A stretch of DNA of 64,000 bases. Source: Chloroflexaceae bacterium. GTDB taxonomy: Bacteria; Chloroflexota; Chloroflexia; Chloroflexales; Chloroflexaceae. Shown here one piece after another: positions 58,850-64,000 of this stretch. Position 1 is the first letter of the stretch. Each line of letters opens with the position of its first letter. The translations under genes and the position numbers were made by a program. Under the pieces are notes generated by a model, which saw nothing but the letters and a program-made list of their open reading frames with translations, had not been told where the DNA came from and searched no databases. Location of the stretch: contig JAAUSY010000003.1 in assembly GCA_012032475.1 (NCBI GenBank), positions 1-64,000 of the forward strand, read 5' to 3'.

Positions 58850-60244
58850 TTATTGCCCGATCATCTTTTCTGGGCGGACGACCTCGTCAAACTGTTCCCC
58901 GCTCATCAAACCGAGCTTGACACAGGCCTCGCGGAGCGTGATGCGCTCGGCGTGGGCCGTCTTGGCAACCTTCGCGGCCTGGTCGTAGCCAATATGCGGG
59001 TTGAGCGCGGTCACCAGCATCAGCGAGTTGGTCAGGAAGTGAGCAATCTGTTCGCGGTTGGCCTCAATCCCTACTACGCAGAAATCAGTGAACGAACGAC
59101 AGCTATCGGCTAGCAGGCGAATGGAGTGCAGCACGTTGTGGATAATGACCGGCTTGAACACGTTGAGTTCGAAATGGCCCTGCGACCCGGCCACCGACAC
59201 CGCCATATCGTTGCCCATCACCTGCGCACACACCATCGTCATGGCCTCGCTCTGGGTCGGGTTCACCTTGCCGGGCATAATAGACGAACCCGGCTCGTTG
59301 GCTGGCAAGATAAGCTCGCCCAGGCCACAGCGCGGACCCGAACCAAGCCAGCGGATATCATTGGCAATCTTCATCAGCGAGCAGGCCAGCGTCTTCAACG
59401 CACCGCTTGCCATCACCGCCGGGTCGTTGCTGGCAAGGGCGGCGAACTTGTTGGGGGCAGAGACAAACGGCAGCCCGGTGAAGGCGGCAATCCTCTCTGC
59501 GGTCCGGGGGCCAAAGTCGGGGGGGGCGTTCAACCCGGTGCCAACGGCAGTGCCCCCCAGGGCGAGTTCCAGGAGGTGCGGCAGGGTCGCTTCCAACCGC
59601 TGCAAGTCCTGGTCAAGCTGCGTCACGTAGCCAGAAAATTCCTGCCCCAGGGTCAGCGGAACAGCGTCCATCAGGTGCGTGCGCCCGATTTTGACAATCT
59701 GGGCGAATTCCTGCGCCTTGGCGTGCAGCGCGTCGCGCAACCGCCGGACCTGCGGTATCAGCGTGTGGGTCATCTGCTCAACCGCAGCAATGTGCATCGC
59801 CGTGGGAAAGGTGTCATTCGAGGACTGCGACATATTGACGTGGTCGTTCGGGTGGATCGGGTCTTTGCTGCCCATCGTGCCGCCCGTCAGTTCAATGGCC
59901 CGGTTAGAAATCACCTCGTTCGTGTTCATGTTGGTCTGGGTGCCGCTGCCCGTCTGCCAGATACGCAGCGGAAAGTGGTCATCCAGTTTGCCGTCCACCA
60001 CTTCGCGGGCAGCGATGATGATCATATCGGCCTTTTCGACAGGCAGGCGGCCCAGGTCGCGGTTGACTTCAGCCGCCGCCAGTTTGAGGACACCCATGGC
60101 ACGGATGATTTCTCGCGGCATGGTGTCGTTCCCGATGGCAAAGTGGTGGAGTGAGCGTTGCGTCTGTGCCCCCCAGTAGCGGTTAGACGGAACCTCAATC
60201 GGGCCCATCGTGTCCGATTCGGTGCGATAACCTGTTTCTGCCAT
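58850..60244 (-). CDS. fumC: Class II fumarate hydratase
   Basis: A 464-residue enzyme of the fumarase/aspartase superfamily. Seen: [59 protein letters not shown] and [17 protein letters not shown], with the HIS-region [18 protein letters not shown] of fumarases. It interconverts fumarate and malate in the citric acid cycle. The stop lies 19 bases from the M20-like gene stop on the opposite strand. Confidence 0.94.
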   Translation of the reverse strand: MAETGYRTESDTMGPIEVPSNRYWGAQTQRSLHHFAIGNDTMPREIIRAMGVLKLAAAEVNRDLGRLPVEKADMIIIAAREVVDGKLDDHFPLRIWQTGSGTQTNMNTNEVISNRAIELTGGTMGSKDPIHPNDHVNMSQSSNDTFPTAMHIAAVEQMTHTLIPQVRRLRDALHAKAQEFAQIVKIGRTHLMDAVPLTLGQEFSGYVTQLDQDLQRLEATLPHLLELALGGTAVGTGLNAPPDFGPRTAERIAAFTGLPFVSAPNKFAALASNDPAVMASGALKTLACSLMKIANDIRWLGSGPRCGLGELILPANEPGSSIMPGKVNPTQSEAMTMVCAQVMGNDMAVSVAGSQGHFELNVFKPVIIHNVLHSIRLLADSCRSFTDFCVVGIEANREQIAHFLTNSLMLVTALNPHIGYDQAAKVAKTAHAERITLREACVKLGLMSGEQFDEVVRPEKMIGQ

Positions 60245-60347
60245 ACTGTTCTCCTTTTAGTTCTCCTTCTGAATATCCGCCGTATCTCCTATCAAAGTCA
60301 CCACCCGAATCTGGTATCAGACGCGAGCGTTGCTCCGAGGCTCGGAC

Positions 60348-62897
60348 CTACTCCTCTTCCTCTTCCTCCTCTTCCCCTTCCAGCGGCGCGATAACCACGC
60401 TCAGCTCCTCGCCATTGACGCTCGTGCCCATACCGTTTTCGGACCGTTCGCTCCCGTCTATGACCTCTTCGTCCGGGGGTTCCTCAAACGAGAGGGCCGC
60501 GACGCGGTCGCCCTTGCTGAGGTTAATAATGGTCACCCCCTGGGTGGCGCGGCTAAGCCGCGAGATGCCTCCGGCCCGCTGGCGGTTGACAATACCGCTG
60601 GTGGTGATGATGGTGATCAGGGAGGTGTTCTTGATGACGTGTGCCGCGGCCACCTGGTCGTCCTGCCGCAGACGAACGGTAATAACCCCGCCGGTGGCGC
60701 GCCCCTTGATGGGATATTCGCTCACGGAGGTGCGCTTGCCAAAGCCTCTGGCGGTCATAATGAGCAGGTCAGCATCGTCGTGGGCCAGGCTCATCCCCAC
60801 CACACGGTCGCCTTCTTTGCTCAGGTTGATACCATTCACGCCAATGGCCGGGCGACCCACCGGGCGGACCTGGTCTTGCTTGAAGCGAATGGTCTGGCCG
60901 AACGCCGTGGTCAGCAAGATATCCTCATGTCCGTGGCTCATCACCACCCATCCCAGTTCGTCGCCCTCTTCCAACCCGATGGCAATGAGGCCGTTGGAAC
61001 GAACCTGGCTGTACTCTTTGAGCAGCGTGCGCTTGACCTTCCCGCGGACGGTCGCCATCACCAGGTATTCCCCGTCATCGAAGTCGGGCACATGCAGCAC
61101 CGATGTCACCTGTTCGCCCGGCTCCAGGGAGACTAGGTTGACCAGCGGAAGCCCTTTGGCCGTGCGGCTGGCATCGGGAATTTCGTGCGCCTTCAGGTGG
61201 TAGACCTTCCCCCGGTCGGTGAAGAAGAGCAGGCTGTCCATGGTGCTGCATACGACAATGTGCCGCACGATGTCCTGCTCGCGGGTTTGCATTCCGAGCA
61301 CTCCGCGCCCGCCGCGCCGCTGCGTGCGGTAGGTATCCACCGGCAGTCGCTTGATGTAGCCGCGGTTGGTCAGCGTGATGAGGACACGCACGTCGGGTAT
61401 CAGGTCTTCGTCGCTGACTTCACCATCCGCGTTGGGGATGATGCGGGTGCGGCGCTCGTCACCATATTGCTCCTTGAGCATGTGCAGGTCGGCTTTGATC
61501 AGGTCGAGAATTTTTTGCGGGTCGGCCAGGATGGCTTCGAGTTCGGCAATGAGTTGGATCACGGCCTGATATTCCTCTTCGATCTTCTGGCGCTCCAGAG
61601 CCGCCAGGCGACGAAGCTGCATATCAAGAATGGCCTGGGACTGGATTTCGGAAAGCTGGAACCGCTCCATCAGGTTGGTGCGGGCCACCTCCACCGTGCG
61701 CGACTCGCGGATGGTGCGAATGACTTCATCGAGGTTATCGAGGGCGATTTTCAGTCCTTCCAGGATGTGGGCGCGGGCGCGGGCTTTCTCAAGCTCAAAT
61801 TCGGTGCGGCGGCGGATGACTTCCTGGCGGTGCTCGATATAGGCCCGCAGGGTGCGCTTGAGGTTGAGCACCCGTGGCTGCGTTCCCTCGTCGGTGAGCG
61901 CCAGCATGTTGACCCCGAAGGTGGCTTGCATCTGGCTGTGCTTGTAGAGTGCGTTGAGCACCTTGCGGGGTTGGGCATCCTGCTTGAGCATGATGACCAG
62001 CCGCATACCGGTGCGGTCGGACTGGTCCTGGACATCGCGGATGCCCTCGATTTTGCGGTCCTTGACCATCTCGGCAATGCGCTCGTGCAGGCGGGCCTTG
62101 TTAACCTGGTAGGGGAGTTCGGTGACGACAATGTGGAAGGAACCCCGCGTCCCTTCCTCGATGTGGGCTTTGGCCCGCATGATGATGCGCCCCTTGCCGG
62201 TGGTGTAGGCATTGATGATTCCTTCGGTTCCGAGAATGGACGCACCGGTGGGGAAGTCGGGGCCGGGGAGGAGGTGGATCAGGTCGTCCACGGAGGTGTC
62301 GGGGTGGTCCACCAGGTGGATGATCGTGTCGCACAGTTCGTTCAGGTTGTGGGGAGGGATGTTGGTTGCCATCCCGACGGCGATGCCGGATGAGCCGTTG
62401 AGCAGCAGGTTGGGCAGCAGGGCCGGCAGCACTTTCGGCTCTTCGTGTTCGCCGTCGAAGTTGGGGCGAAAGTCCACGGTGTTTTTGTCTATGTCTACCA
62501 GGAGTTCTTCGGCAATCTGGGTGAGGCGGGCCTCAGTGTAGCGATAGGCGGCCGGGGGATCACCATCAATCGAACCAAAATTCCCCTGCCCGTCCACCAG
62601 CGGGTAGCGCATGTTCCAGGGCTGCGCCAGGCGCACCAGCGCGTCGTAGACGGCCATATCGCCGTGGGGGTGGTATTTTTTCAACACCTCGCCCACGATA
62701 CCGGCGCACTTGGAATAGCGCTGGTCGTGGCGCAACCCCTCGCGCAGCATGGCATAGAGAATGCGCCGCTGCACCGGCTTCAGACCGTCGCGCACGTCAG
62801 GGAGCGCCCGTGAGACAATCACGCTCATCGCATAGTCGAGATACGATGACCGCATCTCTGTGATGATATCGGCAGGTCGGACCGTTCCAATTTCCAT
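60348..62897 (-). CDS. gyrA: DNA gyrase subunit A
   Basis: An 849-residue enzyme. Seen: [51 protein letters not shown] with the catalytic Tyr, and the six-bladed C-terminal domain including the GyrA-box [11 protein letters not shown]. It ends in an unusually long run of Glu ([10 protein letters not shown]). It introduces negative supercoils with GyrB, which is not in the window. The ATG start at 62897 fits the family. Confidence 0.95.
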   Translation of the reverse strand: MEIGTVRPADIITEMRSSYLDYAMSVIVSRALPDVRDGLKPVQRRILYAMLREGLRHDQRYSKCAGIVGEVLKKYHPHGDMAVYDALVRLAQPWNMRYPLVDGQGNFGSIDGDPPAAYRYTEARLTQIAEELLVDIDKNTVDFRPNFDGEHEEPKVLPALLPNLLLNGSSGIAVGMATNIPPHNLNELCDTIIHLVDHPDTSVDDLIHLLPGPDFPTGASILGTEGIINAYTTGKGRIIMRAKAHIEEGTRGSFHIVVTELPYQVNKARLHERIAEMVKDRKIEGIRDVQDQSDRTGMRLVIMLKQDAQPRKVLNALYKHSQMQATFGVNMLALTDEGTQPRVLNLKRTLRAYIEHRQEVIRRRTEFELEKARARAHILEGLKIALDNLDEVIRTIRESRTVEVARTNLMERFQLSEIQSQAILDMQLRRLAALERQKIEEEYQAVIQLIAELEAILADPQKILDLIKADLHMLKEQYGDERRTRIIPNADGEVSDEDLIPDVRVLITLTNRGYIKRLPVDTYRTQRRGGRGVLGMQTREQDIVRHIVVCSTMDSLLFFTDRGKVYHLKAHEIPDASRTAKGLPLVNLVSLEPGEQVTSVLHVPDFDDGEYLVMATVRGKVKRTLLKEYSQVRSNGLIAIGLEEGDELGWVVMSHGHEDILLTTAFGQTIRFKQDQVRPVGRPAIGVNGINLSKEGDRVVGMSLAHDDADLLIMTARGFGKRTSVSEYPIKGRATGGVITVRLRQDDQVAAAHVIKNTSLITIITTSGIVNRQRAGGISRLSRATQGVTIINLSKGDRVAALSFEEPPDEEVIDGSERSENGMGTSVNGEELSVVIAPLEGEEEEEEEE

Positions 62898-63165
62898 AGA
62901 AAACCTTCTTTATCCCTCCGGGTCTGGTCGTTCGTAGGACCGTTGCCGGGCATTCCCCGCATCTCGCCGGCTCAAAGCCAGAAGGCCAGGCCCCCGGAAC
63001 ATTGGAGCAATGAGAAGGGACCCACCGGGCACGAACGATGGTCAGGTAATGACGTCGTGCCCAATGAGTCCTTCGTGTCTTGATCCTTCACTTCATCGTT
63101 CATCGTTGACCGTTCAGGACAGAATACCCGATACTGCCCTGGGTGCATCTCCAATTTACAGCATA

Positions 63166-63924
63166 TTATACCCCTGGAACGGGTTTTTGTCCAGGAAAAG
63201 AAGAACCTTTGTTTGGTTCTCCCGGCATCCCGCGCACCGCCACCGGCCCGAACCCCAGGTAGTCGCACGCCGTAAGCTGGTAGAATACGCCGTCAATGGG
63301 TCCCTGCACGGCGCTGGCCCAGTCCTCTTCGCGGTGCAGGTGGCCGTAGATGCAGGCTGCCGCTCCTGCCGCAGCGATGCGGTGGGCAAACTCGGAAGGC
63401 TGACCACCGACAAACGGTGGGTAGTGAATCATCACGATAATCGGGCGATGTCCCTGGGCCAGGTGTTGCGCTGCGGCCAGTGCTCGTTCCAACCGCCCGA
63501 CTTCGCGGTTGTAGACCCGCATATCTTTCTCCGGGTCGAAGCCCATCGTTCCGGGGGTAATCCAGCCGCGGGTTCCGCACGCCACCGCCGCCCCCAGGTC
63601 AGTGGCGTCGCTTTCGAGCACGGTAATGCTGGGGGGCAGGTGCGGGCGCAAGGGACCGGCCCGGTGCCACCAGTAGTCGTGGTTGCCCTTGATCATCACC
63701 TTTCGCCCCGGCAGTGAGTCAATCCAGTACAGGTCGGGCAGAGCTTCTTCTATCTTCATAGCCCAGGAAATATCGCCGGCTATCAACACCCAGTCGTCGG
63801 GCCGAACCCGCGCCCGCCACGCCGTGGCGATGCGGTTGGCGTGGTCTTTCCAGTGCTGCCCGAAAATGTCCATGGGCTTGGGGTTGACGGAAGAGAGATG
63901 TAAGTCAGAAATCGCCCAGATCAT
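63166..63924 (-). CDS. Calcineurin-like metallophosphoesterase
   Basis: About 252 residues. Seen: the metal-site series IWAISDLHLSS, VLIAGDISWAM, MIKGNHDYWW, IIVMIHYPPF and CIYGHLHREED, complete for a two-metal phosphoesterase. The substrate is not evident. ATG 63924 shares a base with the stop of the preceding frame (TGATG), suggesting coupling; ATG 63927 is one codon earlier. Confidence 0.9.
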   Translation of the reverse strand: MIWAISDLHLSSVNPKPMDIFGQHWKDHANRIATAWRARVRPDDWVLIAGDISWAMKIEEALPDLYWIDSLPGRKVMIKGNHDYWWHRAGPLRPHLPPSITVLESDATDLGAAVACGTRGWITPGTMGFDPEKDMRVYNREVGRLERALAAAQHLAQGHRPIIVMIHYPPFVGGQPSEFAHRIAAAGAAACIYGHLHREEDWASAVQGPIDGVFYQLTACDYLGFGPVAVRGMPGEPNKGSSFPGQKPVPGV

Positions 63925-64000
63925 CATCGGTCAATATCGGTCCGTGTGGGGTGCTTCCAGGGCCGCCCCTTCAGGTCAATCGCTCGCATGTCGGGGGGCC
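63924..64000 (-). CDS. C-terminal end of a gene cut by the window edge
   Basis: The frame is open to the window edge and ends MRAIDLKGRPWKHPTRTDID then Arg and TGA, whose last base starts the metallophosphoesterase ATG. The overlap suggests a real, coupled upstream gene, but the visible part is too short to name. Confidence 0.35.
   Translation of the reverse strand, partial: PPDMRAIDLKGRPWKHPTRTDIDR

Noticed and set aside
62972-63268. A 98-residue minus-strand frame between gyrA and the metallophosphoesterase
   Set aside because: It overlaps the phosphoesterase end, has no ribosome site, and shows no protein-family pattern.

Overview
The window reads as a high-GC bacterial chromosome, most likely from the phylum Chloroflexota. 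This is inferred from gene content: PD40 propeller lipoproteins, tandem Uma2 genes, an H+-pumping pyrophosphatase and many multi-domain sensor kinases. No rRNA or other phylogenetic marker beyond gyrA is present to settle it.

Left flank (1-22984). Two near-identical Uma2 nuclease-like genes, the first cut by the window edge, are followed by a minus-strand run with a UDP-sugar SDR enzyme, a polyprenyl-phosphate sugar transferase, a DUF2156 protein, a 12-repeat TolB-like lipoprotein and an MscS channel. A plus-strand PAS/GAF/GGDEF protein converges on a NarL-type sensor kinase. A tRNA-Leu/tRNA-Val pair, a secreted CHAP-domain protein, a response regulator/sensor kinase pair, a Crp/Fnr regulator, argB and tRNA-Ser follow. 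Just past tRNA-Ser lies a fragment resembling DndB.

Integrated element (22985-39835). A 16.85 kb element sits in the 3' end of tRNA-Ala(UGC). A 47 bp direct repeat (a tRNA 3' fragment on the left, the intact tRNA on the right) bounds it, and a tyrosine integrase and an excisionase-like gene lie at the right end. It carries a large primase-helicase, a sigma-like factor, a SWIM zinc-finger protein, two XRE-type regulators with palindromic operators over their promoters, three toxin-antitoxin pairs, a membrane-anchored P-loop ATPase with small membrane proteins, and many unrecognised small genes. It also has non-coding structure: a nine-copy GTCCCT-type motif cluster inside the primase gene, a promoter-terminator pair that should give a small RNA of about 75 nt, an exact 16 bp motif in two places with a third near-match, and palindromes with compensating arm changes in a degenerate gene. 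No capsid or conjugation pilus genes were recognised, so its mode of transfer is unknown.

Right flank (39865-64000). A tRNA-Ile/tRNA-Ala operon has a perfect consensus promoter. Then come an OmpR-type regulator, a TlpA-like thioredoxin and a J-like protein, and a full kdpFABC-kdpDE potassium-transport locus. In it kdpA and kdpB each carry a one-base frameshift, and an unannotated 43-residue membrane protein lies between kdpB and kdpC. Oxaloacetate-decarboxylase-type beta and gamma-like subunits, a DedA protein, a K+-independent-type H+-pyrophosphatase, a second KdpD-like kinase/regulator pair (probably a leaderless mRNA), an M20-like protein with altered metal ligands, fumarase, gyrA and a metallophosphoesterase complete the window. 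Together the flank suggests ion- and membrane-energy homeostasis: K+ uptake, Na+ and H+ pumping, and sensing.
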